Assembly (NCBI GenBank): GCA_017437065.1
Contig: JAFSBX010000137.1
Coordinates: 1 to 46,514 of the forward strand
Direction of reading: 5' to 3'
DNA: 46,514 nucleotides
Source: Lachnospiraceae bacterium
GTDB taxonomy: Bacteria > Bacillota > Clostridia > Lachnospirales > Lachnospiraceae
A program made the translations under genes and the position numbers. The notes below the pieces were generated by a model. The model saw nothing but the letters and a program-made list of their open reading frames with translations, was not told the DNA's origin and searched no databases. This document shows, in pieces, positions 1 through 6,510 of this stretch; within the stretch, counting starts at the first letter, position 1; each line of letters begins with the position of its first letter.

Positions 1-98
1 AAAGTTGGCAAAGATTAAATCAAAATGGGGGCTTCTGGAGGCTGGAAAATCGTTCAAACTTTCCATTTTGGACGCAATTCGATTATTAACAGAAAAAT

Positions 99-124
99 GG
101 CTCTGGTGCATACGCACCAGAGCC
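99..124 (+). terminator. Perfect 11-bp hairpin, terminator-like
   Basis: The arms GGCTCTGGTGC (99-109) and GCACCAGAGCC (114-124) are perfectly complementary around an ATAC loop. Only a short, interrupted T stretch follows (GCTTTGTC), so termination would be weak. It may be the end of a gene lying before the window. I see no credible gene in 1-260: an open frame at 25-228 runs through both hairpins. Confidence 0.55.
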
Positions 125-141
125 GCTTTGTCTACAGTCTG

Positions 142-183
142 AAAGAACCTGAATTATTCATGAGAATACTTCAGGTTCTTTTT
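142..183 (+). terminator. Strong rho-independent terminator
   Basis: AAAGAACCTGAA (142-153) pairs with TTCAGGTTCTTT (170-181). The stem continues with TATTC (155-159) and GAATA (164-168) after one T/C mismatch, with loop ATGA. The stem runs directly into TTTTT (179-183). It insulates the peptide cluster from whatever lies upstream. Confidence 0.8.
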
Positions 184-216
184 GCATTTTGCGACAAAAT
201 ATTGCATTTCACGACA
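182..216 (+). repeat. Tandem direct repeat, 20-bp period, upstream of a promoter
   Basis: TTGCATTTTGCGACA (182-196) and TTGCATTTCACGACA (202-216) match at 13 of 15 positions with a 20-bp period, about two helical turns. They end 6 bp before a candidate -35 box. This layout is typical of a site for a dimeric activator bound on one DNA face, for example a response regulator. No regulator gene is in view, so the role is inferred. Confidence 0.45.
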
Positions 217-222
217 TTGGAG

Positions 223-251
223 TTGTGAGGAGATATAGCGTGTGCTATTTT
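223..251 (+). promoter_or_regulatory. Candidate promoter of the peptide cluster
   Basis: TTGTGA (223-228) is separated by 17 bp from TATTTT (246-251), which has a TG (243-244) one base upstream, an extended -10. Transcription would start near 258, just before the AAGGAGG at 261. The weak -10 would fit a promoter needing an activator at the adjacent direct repeat. Confidence 0.45.
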
Positions 252-274
252 GGTTTCAAAAAGGAGGGAAAATA

Positions 275-334
275 ATGAATCAGGCAAGTTCTTATTTTGG
301 GGAATGGGTAGATTGGATTTTAAGCTATTTTTAG
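275..334 (+). CDS. 19-residue aromatic peptide, unknown
   Basis: The frame encodes MNQASSYFGEWVDWILSYF. It is preceded by a near-perfect ribosome binding site, AAGGAGG, 8 bases before the ATG. The product has six aromatic residues among 19, two acidic residues and no basic ones, so it could form an amphipathic membrane-associated helix. It is the first gene after the candidate promoter and lies 88 bp before the Cys-rich precursor. I do not recognise it. Possible roles are a leaderless co-peptide, a signalling peptide, an immunity peptide or a leader peptide. Its reality rests on the ribosome binding site and the position, since a frame this short carries no statistical weight. Confidence 0.5.
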   Translation: MNQASSYFGEWVDWILSYF

Positions 335-422
335 ATAATCCTTTTGTTATTATATATAAATTATATAAATGCTTAAAATATTGAAAAATATATTAAATAA
401 AATTCTTATGGAGGTAACAATT

Positions 423-542
423 ATGAATGAACCTACAATTCAGGCTAAAGGATTTGAATGTATTGCATGTGCTGGTTGTGTAGTAGCAGCAGCGTATGTG
501 GTTGCCGTTGGTGGAGCATCTTTTGTAAATTTTGCATCATAG
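423..542 (+). CDS. Subtilosin-like Cys-rich RiPP precursor peptide
   Basis: This 39-residue peptide starts at an ATG with GGAGG 8 bases upstream. A short polar N-terminal part (MNEPTIQAKGFE) is followed by CIACAGC (Cys13, Cys16, Cys19) and a hydrophobic Val/Ala/Gly-rich tail ending SFVNFAS. SboA of subtilosin A has the same plan: a very short leader, an N-terminal Cys cluster and a hydrophobic C-terminal half holding the carbons that receive thioether links. SboA spaces its cysteines C-x2-C-x5-C; here it is C-x2-C-x2-C. The gene lies directly upstream of an RRE, an AlbA-like radical SAM enzyme and an ABC exporter. I infer a sactipeptide-type substrate with three possible thioether bridges. 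The linkage class and the leader cut site (perhaps near Ala8-Lys9) are not proven. Confidence 0.8.
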   Translation: MNEPTIQAKGFECIACAGCVVAAAYVVAVGGASFVNFAS

Positions 543-551
543 AGTAGTTGT

Positions 552-576
552 AGAGCATTTCCTAGGGAAATGCTCT
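552..576 (+). terminator. Intra-operon hairpin after the precursor gene
   Basis: AGAGCATTTCC (552-562) pairs perfectly with GGAAATGCTCT (566-576) around a TAG loop. The bases after it (TGGTTTGTATAAAA) contain only a weak T stretch, so it is probably a partial terminator or a 3' stabilising hairpin. In RiPP operons such hairpins commonly let precursor mRNA exceed enzyme mRNA. Confidence 0.6.
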
Positions 577-654
577 TGGTTTGTATAAAAATATAAGTTA
601 AAGAAGTATATCTAAAGTTTCATTGGAGTTTAAGAGGAGAAGGAAGCAATTAAG

Positions 655-708
655 GTGGAAGAAATCAGAGATAAATATGTGGTGTTAACTAATAAAATAG
701 AAATATAA
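655..708 (+). pseudogene. N-terminal RRE segment ended by in-frame TAA
   Basis: From GTG 655 (AAGGAAG 8 bases upstream) the frame reads 17 codons ending NKIEI, then TAA (706-708), then continues in the same frame with RYPNGYTLLSIEER into the RRE ORF. AlbA of Bacillus, from memory, has VRVHQLPEGGVL at this place, matching IEI-stop-RYPNGYTLL. The stop codon therefore falls inside the conserved first beta-strands of the RRE. A single change of T706 to A would give Lys. Either the gene is broken here, translation restarts downstream, or one base is wrong in the assembly. Confidence 0.55.
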
Positions 709-732
709 AGATATCCAAACGGGTATACGTTA

Positions 733-963
733 TTGTCAATAGAGGAAAGATCTAAGCTAATAAGAAAAAGAGATAGAAGAAACGAATATGAATTGAACGA
801 TGCAGGGTATGAAATAATATCTCGTATTAACGGCAAAAAGACATTTCATCATTTATTAGAGGAGCTTTCTACACGTTATAGTGATACCTTGGAGCATGTA
901 GAAGTAGTAGTAACTAAGTATCTTAAAACTTTAAAAGAGGAATATGGACTGGAAATTCTTTAA
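733..963 (+). CDS. RRE (PqqD-like) peptide-recognition protein
   Basis: This 76-residue ORF carries the winged-helix part of a RiPP recognition element: YELNDAGYEIISRINGKKT followed by LLEELSTRY, close to the pattern YLDLNKTAYELCMRMDGQKT in AlbA. Such domains bind the leader peptide and present it to the radical SAM enzyme. The only start downstream of the TAA at 706 near the domain boundary is a TTG at 733 with no good ribosome binding site, so the start is doubtful and beta-strands 1-2 would be missing. It overlaps the radical SAM gene by 20 bases. In AlbA the two parts are one chain, so the overlap may be translational coupling or the scar of a one-base frameshift between about 935 and 963. 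Confidence 0.65.
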   Translation: MSIEERSKLIRKRDRRNEYELNDAGYEIISRINGKKTFHHLLEELSTRYSDTLEHVEVVVTKYLKTLKEEYGLEIL

Positions 964-2059
964 TCTAAGTGAACCTAAAGAATCGAAAATAACAGTTTAT
1001 AATGTTGAAAATTTTTATCCGTCGGTAGCTTCGATTGAATTGACTCACAAATGTAATCTTAAATGTTTGCATTGTTATGGGAATTATGGTGGAAATAGAC
1101 CGACAATGAGCTGTGAGAATGCAAAAAAATTATTCAGAGATTTAAAGCAATTGGGAGTTAAAATTGTTGAACTTACGGGTGGAAATATTACGATGAATCC
1201 ACAGCTAAATGAAATATTATTAGAAGCTGTATCACAAAATTTTCAGAATGTATCGTTATTGACCAATGGAATATGGTTATCAGATGAGGTTTGCGAGACT
1301 ATTATCAAACATAAAGACAATTTGTACATTCAAATTGATTTGCATAGTCTGGATGATGATTATTTAGCTTGGTTTACAAAGGCAACTGGTACAAAGGAAG
1401 TTATTATAAATAAAATTAAGAAACTTCATGCAGCAGGTGTCGAAATGAGGATTGCAACAATAGTTACAAAAAGAAATTTGCATGAAATGGAAACGATAGC
1501 TGATTATGTATATGATTTAGGGATAAAGCAGTACGCAGTAAGTCAGGTTATTAATGTTGGACGTGCATTGCAGAATGAAAATACGGATCGGGATCTATTA
1601 CTTGATACAGATGAATTAGTAATTGAATTTTTTGAAACAGTAAGAAGGATAAATGATAAGTATAAAGATTTTATTAATTTGGTTGAAGGGACAAGATATC
1701 AGTCGCTATTTCAGAATAAACCCAATTGTGGGTGTATGACATCTAATATATCAATAACTCCTAAAGGGGAAATAAAACTTTGTAGTATGGATACGCTTGA
1801 ATATACATCTAAGCGATTTGGGAATGTTTTTGATAAAAATATACGTGAAATATATGATGAAAAGAAAGATATATTATTAGAATTGGTAAATTTAGAACGT
1901 CCACGTTTACAGTCTGAGGAATGCAAAGAATGCAATCTCAGAGGCTTTTGCCAAGGATGTATTCTTAGGGGAGTAATAGGAGCCAAAGAAAAAGGAGAAA
2001 TGTGTAAATGGTATACAAACAAGGTATCGAAGAAATTGAAACAAACACTATTATCGTAG
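944..2059 (+). CDS. SPASM radical SAM peptide maturase, AlbA-like
   Basis: The protein has 371 residues. The radical SAM cluster motif is CNLKCLHC (Cys37, Cys41, Cys44) in the context IELTHKCNLKCLHCYG. The C-terminal SPASM region carries NCGCMTS, KLCSMD, CKECNLRGFCQGC and EMCKWY, which should hold auxiliary Fe-S clusters. Several stretches resemble AlbA, the subtilosin sactisynthase (ELTGG, NCG, CQGCILRG), so formation of Cys-S to alpha-carbon bonds on the upstream precursor is the best inference. One oddity is that the usual GGE motif reads GGN (LTGGNITMNP). The ATG at 944 has GAGG only 3 bases upstream and an in-frame stop at 932, so initiation by coupling to the RRE frame is likely. Confidence 0.8.
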   Translation: MDWKFFNLSEPKESKITVYNVENFYPSVASIELTHKCNLKCLHCYGNYGGNRPTMSCENAKKLFRDLKQLGVKIVELTGGNITMNPQLNEILLEAVSQNFQNVSLLTNGIWLSDEVCETIIKHKDNLYIQIDLHSLDDDYLAWFTKATGTKEVIINKIKKLHAAGVEMRIATIVTKRNLHEMETIADYVYDLGIKQYAVSQVINVGRALQNENTDRDLLLDTDELVIEFFETVRRINDKYKDFINLVEGTRYQSLFQNKPNCGCMTSNISITPKGEIKLCSMDTLEYTSKRFGNVFDKNIREIYDEKKDILLELVNLERPRLQSEECKECNLRGFCQGCILRGVIGAKEKGEMCKWYTNKVSKKLKQTLLS

Positions 2060-2742
2060 ATAGACTGCAAAAAGAGCTTGGTAAAAAATCTGTTATAAAT
2101 GAAATCAGCTTTGAAATACCACAAAATACAATATATTCAATTATAGGTCCGAACGGTGCCGGAAAAACTACACTTATACGATTGGTATTAAAGTTGCTCA
2201 ATGAGGACGAAGGTACGATTTATTATAAGTATGGTGAACAGAAATTGGCAGCACTATTGGAAAATGATTATTTATATGAGACAAAAACAGGTTGGGAAAA
2301 TATAGTATTTTTTTGTAGTTATTTTGGCATAGGGGAAGAAGACTATATAATACGTGCAAAAGAATATATAAAGCAGCTTCAACTCGAATCGGCAATAAAT
2401 AATAAAGTTGCAACTTATTCCAAAGGGATGAAAAGAAAGTTGTCACTTATAATTGTCCTGCTTAGAAATATGCCATTTATTATTCTTGATGAGCCTACCT
2501 CAGGAATTGATCCAGTATCAAGAGTGTTAATCAGAAATGTGTTATCGGATCTTAAAGAGGAAGGAAAAACAATTTTACTGACTTCACATGATTTATCAGA
2601 AATTGAGAAATGTAGCGATTACATTTCCATATTGAAAGAAGGAAAAATTGTAGAAACATTTTGTAATAATAAAGATGTTAATAATTTAGAACAAAAATTT
2701 CTTGAGATTATAGGGAAATCAGAGGTGGCAAATGAAGAGTAG
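2008..2742 (+). CDS. ABC transporter ATP-binding protein of the RiPP cluster
   Basis: This 244-residue ATPase shows Walker A GPNGAGKTT, a signature-like YSKGMKRKLSL, Walker B FIILDEPTSG and the switch histidine in LLTSHD. The signature departs from LSGGQ, as is usual in ABC-2 exporter ATPases. The frame overlaps the end of the radical SAM gene by 52 bases. AGGAG lies about 12 bases before the ATG at 2008, so initiation is probably coupled to translation of the upstream gene. With the next gene it should form an exporter or self-protection pump for the modified peptide, in the position AlbC/AlbD hold in the subtilosin operon. The direction of transport is inferred. Confidence 0.85.
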   Translation: MVYKQGIEEIETNTIIVDRLQKELGKKSVINEISFEIPQNTIYSIIGPNGAGKTTLIRLVLKLLNEDEGTIYYKYGEQKLAALLENDYLYETKTGWENIVFFCSYFGIGEEDYIIRAKEYIKQLQLESAINNKVATYSKGMKRKLSLIIVLLRNMPFIILDEPTSGIDPVSRVLIRNVLSDLKEEGKTILLTSHDLSEIEKCSDYISILKEGKIVETFCNNKDVNNLEQKFLEIIGKSEVANEE

Positions 2743-3472
2743 AATAAAAATTTATATTAATGATATGATAAAAAATCCGTCATATTTTCTTATTATTATC
2801 TTTTATCTATTTGTGTCAGTGAAGTCGTTATTGGAAGTAAAAAAATCTTTAGTAGAAAGTGGTATGTCACAAGAGCCGTTTAGTTTTACTTTTCAATATT
2901 TGTTTTTTGTATTGTTAATAGGATTTTTCCTTTTTTTGATTATGATATGTATATCAGCAATAGTTGTATCTGATAAGTTATCCGGACGATGTGAGATGCT
3001 GTTGGCAAATAAAGTAAATATAGAATTATTAGTTAAAAATTATAGAACAGCAGTTTTTTTTCTTTGTATTATACCAATTATTATTTTGACTGCAGCTTTT
3101 GTGGGAGTATCATTTTCTAATAAATTATATGCAATTACTGATATGATAAAAAATGTGGAAAATATTGTTTTCATTTTGGCATTTCTTTTGTTTGCATTTA
3201 GTTTAATTGAGATGATAGTTTATATTTGTTTAATTGTAAAGAAAGTGGAAATAATTAAAAGTATTTTATCATATTCTGCAATTGCTTTTTTATTTATTGT
3301 AATGGTGCCGGTAAACCAATTACGTGATCGTGGTTGGATTTTGGATGCAAAATCTCTTGCATTAGTAATAAGTGCTGTAATTTTTGTGTTGAGTGGGGTA
3401 TTTTTATTAGTTACTTTTCTTATAAAAAGAAAATATTCTAATGAACAGATTACCTTATCCTTTAGACAATAA
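2732..3472 (+). CDS. ABC-2-type membrane permease of the RiPP cluster
   Basis: This 246-residue protein has about six hydrophobic spans, the first near residues 17-33 and the last near 215-235, separated by short polar loops. It has no peptidase-like motif. It overlaps the ATPase gene by 11 bases, with AGAGGTGG just before the ATG. It is the last gene of the cluster and is followed by a strong terminator. Its sequence is too divergent for a family name beyond ABC-2-type export permease, and that rests mainly on the partner ATPase and topology. It is very AT-rich, with many ATA and TTA codons, unlike the genes to its right. This suggests horizontal origin of the locus. Confidence 0.75.
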   Translation: MKSRIKIYINDMIKNPSYFLIIIFYLFVSVKSLLEVKKSLVESGMSQEPFSFTFQYLFFVLLIGFFLFLIMICISAIVVSDKLSGRCEMLLANKVNIELLVKNYRTAVFFLCIIPIIILTAAFVGVSFSNKLYAITDMIKNVENIVFILAFLLFAFSLIEMIVYICLIVKKVEIIKSILSYSAIAFLFIVMVPVNQLRDRGWILDAKSLALVISAVIFVLSGVFLLVTFLIKRKYSNEQITLSFRQ

Positions 3473-3481
3473 ACAAATATG

Positions 3482-3525
3482 AAAAATGCTCTTTCTTCTA
3501 AAATAAACAGAAGAAGAGCATTTTT
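3482..3525 (+). terminator. Bidirectional terminator, RiPP cluster / DUF885 gene
   Basis: AAAAATGCTCTTTCTTCT (3482-3499) pairs with AGAAGAAGAGCATTTTT (3509-3525) with one bulged T. A-run and T-run flanks allow termination from both sides, which suits two convergent genes. Confidence 0.85.
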
Positions 3526-3541
3526 GCGAAAAATCATGTAA

Positions 3542-5353
3542 TTATTTATATAACAGTTTCTCCAACGTCCGAAAATCCGACGGCCCCGCATTCAAAAAGA
3601 ACTTATGAAAATCATACTCCGTATATTCATCCCCCCACGCAGCTGCCGCCTTCTTTTTCAATTCCAAAATTTCCAAATACCCCAAATAATACTTCAAATA
3701 ATTCGCCGGCTCTTCCACAATATACTCATAAACTGCCCGACACGAATTCTCATTCGTAATCCCCATAGAACCAAGAAAACTCTTCACCTTCGAATAATCC
3801 GCACCATCATAATGAATAGCAATATCCAATAGCGAATAAAGTCCCAACTGCACCATCCGGTCACTCTTCAAGATCTGATAATATTGTGCCGCTTCCTCTT
3901 CCCCCGCACTCATCGCAAGCTCACTGGCATAATCATAAGAAATCAGCTCCACATAAAGTGCATAACCTTCCGCATACCCGGTATATCCCAAAAGACTGCG
4001 AATAGGATTTTTTTTTGCAGAATCGTTACTGTTAAAATATACACATTGAAACAAATGTCCAGGGTACCCTTCGTGTGCCAGTGTGGTAAATAACTCCAGT
4101 CTGCCGTAATTATTCATAGGATTTAGGTAAATTACATTGTTGTCACAGTCATCAAGCGGAGGTGTCAGGTAAAATGCCGGGCTGCTGTAAGCAGCAAGAG
4201 AGTCAGAAATGTTTTTAATAGCATATGGAACCGGTTCGGAAAGTGAAGGAAAATCTTTTAACATTCTTTTTTGCAAATAATCCAGCATTTCTTCTGCATC
4301 ATGAAAAGGAAGCACTGTCTCAAAATGTCCATCCGAAGCATGCGCAAGAAGCTTGGGATTTTTTGTTGTGGAATCAACAAGCGTTTCCAAATTTTTATCA
4401 AAATCCTCACATACAAGAGCTTTAATATCATTAATATCACGATAACATCCTACATCCCGTTTCAAAAGATAAAGATAGTATTCTTTTCCATGTTCAAATC
4501 CGGCAAGCCCACCGGTATTTTTTCCCGTACCGGACAAAATGGAAAGCCCGTCTCCGAGCCTGATATAAGAAGGAGCCATTACCGTAGTAAGCAGTCGGTT
4601 ATTTTGTGCTTCATAGCTGTTGATTTCATCGTCAGTCAGAATACCCTGCTCTTTTAGCTGTAAGAGCCTTTCCGAAAAAGTAGTCTGTAAAAAGTGGGAA
4701 TTCTGTTCCAAAAGAGAACTATCCATAATGGAATCACATTGTGTAATAACTTTTTTTAGTGCAGTATCGGACATAAAGAGTCCGGCTTTTGATTTTTCAA
4801 TTTCATAAAGAAGAAGTCCGTTAAAATATTTTTCGGACTGTTCTAAAAGTTTCAGGTAGTCTTCTATATCCTTTTTGGAGCGAAAAGTATATTCCGCAAG
4901 TAAAATAGGCAACTGTGTCTGCATTCCGGAGGAGGGAGCAAGCGGATCCTCATAATAAAAATAGTCTGTTGCAGAATATTCATTTTTAAAGTAAGAAAGC
5001 AGAAGGTCATAAGTATACGCATCATTTTTGTTCAGACGTTTAGAATCTGTATTTTGTAGGAAACTCAGACATTCCTCCAGCAAAACTTTTTGTTTTTCTT
5101 TGTTTTCAGGTGAAAAAACAGGCAGTTTTGCTACGGTATCTTTCATTCCAAAGTCTTCAGGATTTGCAACCGTATAGTGCAGAGACAGAGTATTTTCTGA
5201 AAGTTCTGAGCAGAATAAATCCTGCGTAAAATTATGAAAACTACGGGAAGTATGGGTTAGTGCCAGAAAAAGTACAAGACATAAAACCGGAATAGGCAGG
5301 AAAAAAAGAAGTTGCCTTCCGGTTGGTTTCTTTCTGTTTTGGAATAAATTCAT
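3542..5353 (-). CDS. DUF885 family membrane-anchored putative metallopeptidase
   Basis: The protein has 603 residues. It begins with a basic stretch and one hydrophobic segment (about residues 14-34), so it is probably secreted or anchored with the enzyme part outside. HEGYPGH at 427-433 and EGYAL at about 462-466 are the conserved motifs of the DUF885 family, whose members are presumed zinc metallopeptidases. The length matches the family. The start has AGAGGA about 5 bases upstream. It is transcribed alone and converges on the RiPP cluster. That cluster lacks a peptidase, but nothing in the sequence ties this protein to peptide maturation. The substrate is unknown. Confidence 0.8.
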   Translation of the reverse strand: MNLFQNRKKPTGRQLLFFLPIPVLCLVLFLALTHTSRSFHNFTQDLFCSELSENTLSLHYTVANPEDFGMKDTVAKLPVFSPENKEKQKVLLEECLSFLQNTDSKRLNKNDAYTYDLLLSYFKNEYSATDYFYYEDPLAPSSGMQTQLPILLAEYTFRSKKDIEDYLKLLEQSEKYFNGLLLYEIEKSKAGLFMSDTALKKVITQCDSIMDSSLLEQNSHFLQTTFSERLLQLKEQGILTDDEINSYEAQNNRLLTTVMAPSYIRLGDGLSILSGTGKNTGGLAGFEHGKEYYLYLLKRDVGCYRDINDIKALVCEDFDKNLETLVDSTTKNPKLLAHASDGHFETVLPFHDAEEMLDYLQKRMLKDFPSLSEPVPYAIKNISDSLAAYSSPAFYLTPPLDDCDNNVIYLNPMNNYGRLELFTTLAHEGYPGHLFQCVYFNSNDSAKKNPIRSLLGYTGYAEGYALYVELISYDYASELAMSAGEEEAAQYYQILKSDRMVQLGLYSLLDIAIHYDGADYSKVKSFLGSMGITNENSCRAVYEYIVEEPANYLKYYLGYLEILELKKKAAAAWGDEYTEYDFHKFFLNAGPSDFRTLEKLLYK

Positions 5354-5673
5354 GGAAATCCTCTTTCATGAACAGATTGAAAGGAAACGCAACCTTTCTA
5401 TTTCTTTCATTTTATGAATGGGGATGGTAATTCATGCATAATATATGAACTCTTTAATGCGAATTAAAAGAAGCAGAAACTCAAAAAAATATGCTAAAAT
5501 ATTGGAAATAAAGTGCAATTTGTGCAATTTGTTTGGCATCCGCATATGGACGGAAACAAATATCTATGATAAAGTAGTGCGTGGAAGAAAGTTTTATGTT
5601 TCAATATATGTGATATACATGGAAACTTTAGATGCTCATGGAAAGAAAAGTTTTATGGAGGAGAAGAAATACA
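5354..5673. other. Divergent intergenic region, DUF885 / transketolase
   Basis: These 320 bases separate two divergent genes and should hold both promoters. An extended -10 (TGCTAAAAT, 5492-5500) is the best plus-strand candidate, without a clear -35 box. A short tandem repeat of GTGCAATTT is at 5513-5530. A 78-residue open frame (5445-5681) overlaps the transketolase start and has no convincing features. No structured RNA was recognised. Confidence 0.4.
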
Positions 5674-6510
5674 ATGAATAACTTAGAACTTGCTAAAATA
5701 GCAAACGAAGTTCGTAAAGGTATTTTGACTGGCGTACACAGTGCAAAAGCCGGACATCCGGGTGGATCACTTTCAGCAGCAGATATTTTTACATTCCTTT
5801 ATTTTGAAGAAATGAATGTTGACCCGAAGGAGCCAAAAAAAGAGGACAGAGACCGTTTTGTATTGTCAAAAGGGCATACAGCACCGGGACTTTATGCGAC
5901 ATTGGCAGCAAAGGGATTTTTCCCGACAGAGGATTTGACAACTCTTCGAAAAATTGGATCATATTTGCAGGGACATCCTGATATGAAACATATACCGGGG
6001 GTAGATATGTCAAGCGGTTCTTTGGGACAAGGTATTTCCGCAGCAGTAGGTATGGCTCTGGGGGCCAAAATGGACAACAAAAATTTCAGAGTATATACAT
6101 TGCTTGGCGATGGTGAAATTCAGGAAGGTCAGGTTTGGGAGGCAGCTATGTTTGCCGGACACAGAGAACTTGACAACCTTTGCGTTATTGTAGATAACAA
6201 CGGTTTGCAGATTGATGGAAACGTTGCAGATGTTTGTTCTCCATATCCTATTGACAAAAAATTTGAAGCATTTAATTTCCATGTAATTAACGTGGATGCA
6301 CATGATTTTGATGCTTTAAGAGCAGCATTTAAAGAAGCAAGAGAAACAAAAGGAATGCCGACAGCAATTATTGCAAACAGTATCAAAGGAAAAGGTGTAT
6401 CCTTCATGGAAGGAATTGCAGATTGGCACGGTAAAGCACCGAATGACGAGGAGTTCAAGATAGCAATGGCAGACCTCGAGAAAGTGGGGGCAGAATTATG
6501 TCAGAAGTAA
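5674..6510 (+). CDS. Transketolase, N-terminal (TPP-binding) subunit
   Basis: This 278-residue protein has the thiamine-diphosphate and Mg binding region LLGDGEIQEGQVWEA followed by VIVDNNGLQIDG, and the early motif AKAGHPGGSLSAADI. It is the first half of transketolase, which moves two-carbon units between sugar phosphates in the non-oxidative pentose phosphate pathway. The ATG at 5674 has GGAGGAGAAG at optimal distance. An in-frame ATG at 5632 lacks that and is rejected. It overlaps the C-terminal subunit gene by 13 bases. The split-subunit form is common in Clostridia and archaea. Confidence 0.95.
   Translation: MNNLELAKIANEVRKGILTGVHSAKAGHPGGSLSAADIFTFLYFEEMNVDPKEPKKEDRDRFVLSKGHTAPGLYATLAAKGFFPTEDLTTLRKIGSYLQGHPDMKHIPGVDMSSGSLGQGISAAVGMALGAKMDNKNFRVYTLLGDGEIQEGQVWEAAMFAGHRELDNLCVIVDNNGLQIDGNVADVCSPYPIDKKFEAFNFHVINVDAHDFDALRAAFKEARETKGMPTAIIANSIKGKGVSFMEGIADWHGKAPNDEEFKIAMADLEKVGAELCQK

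Noticed and set aside
25-228. 67-residue open frame at the left edge
   Set aside because: It passes through two strong hairpins and has no ribosome binding site or protein-like features.
3542-5353. DUF885 protein as the missing RiPP peptidase
   Set aside because: It is on the opposite strand beyond a bidirectional terminator, and the family is widespread without peptide clusters. Only proximity supports a link.
5445-5681. 78-residue open frame before transketolase
   Set aside because: It overlaps the true transketolase start and lacks a good ribosome binding site or recognisable motifs.
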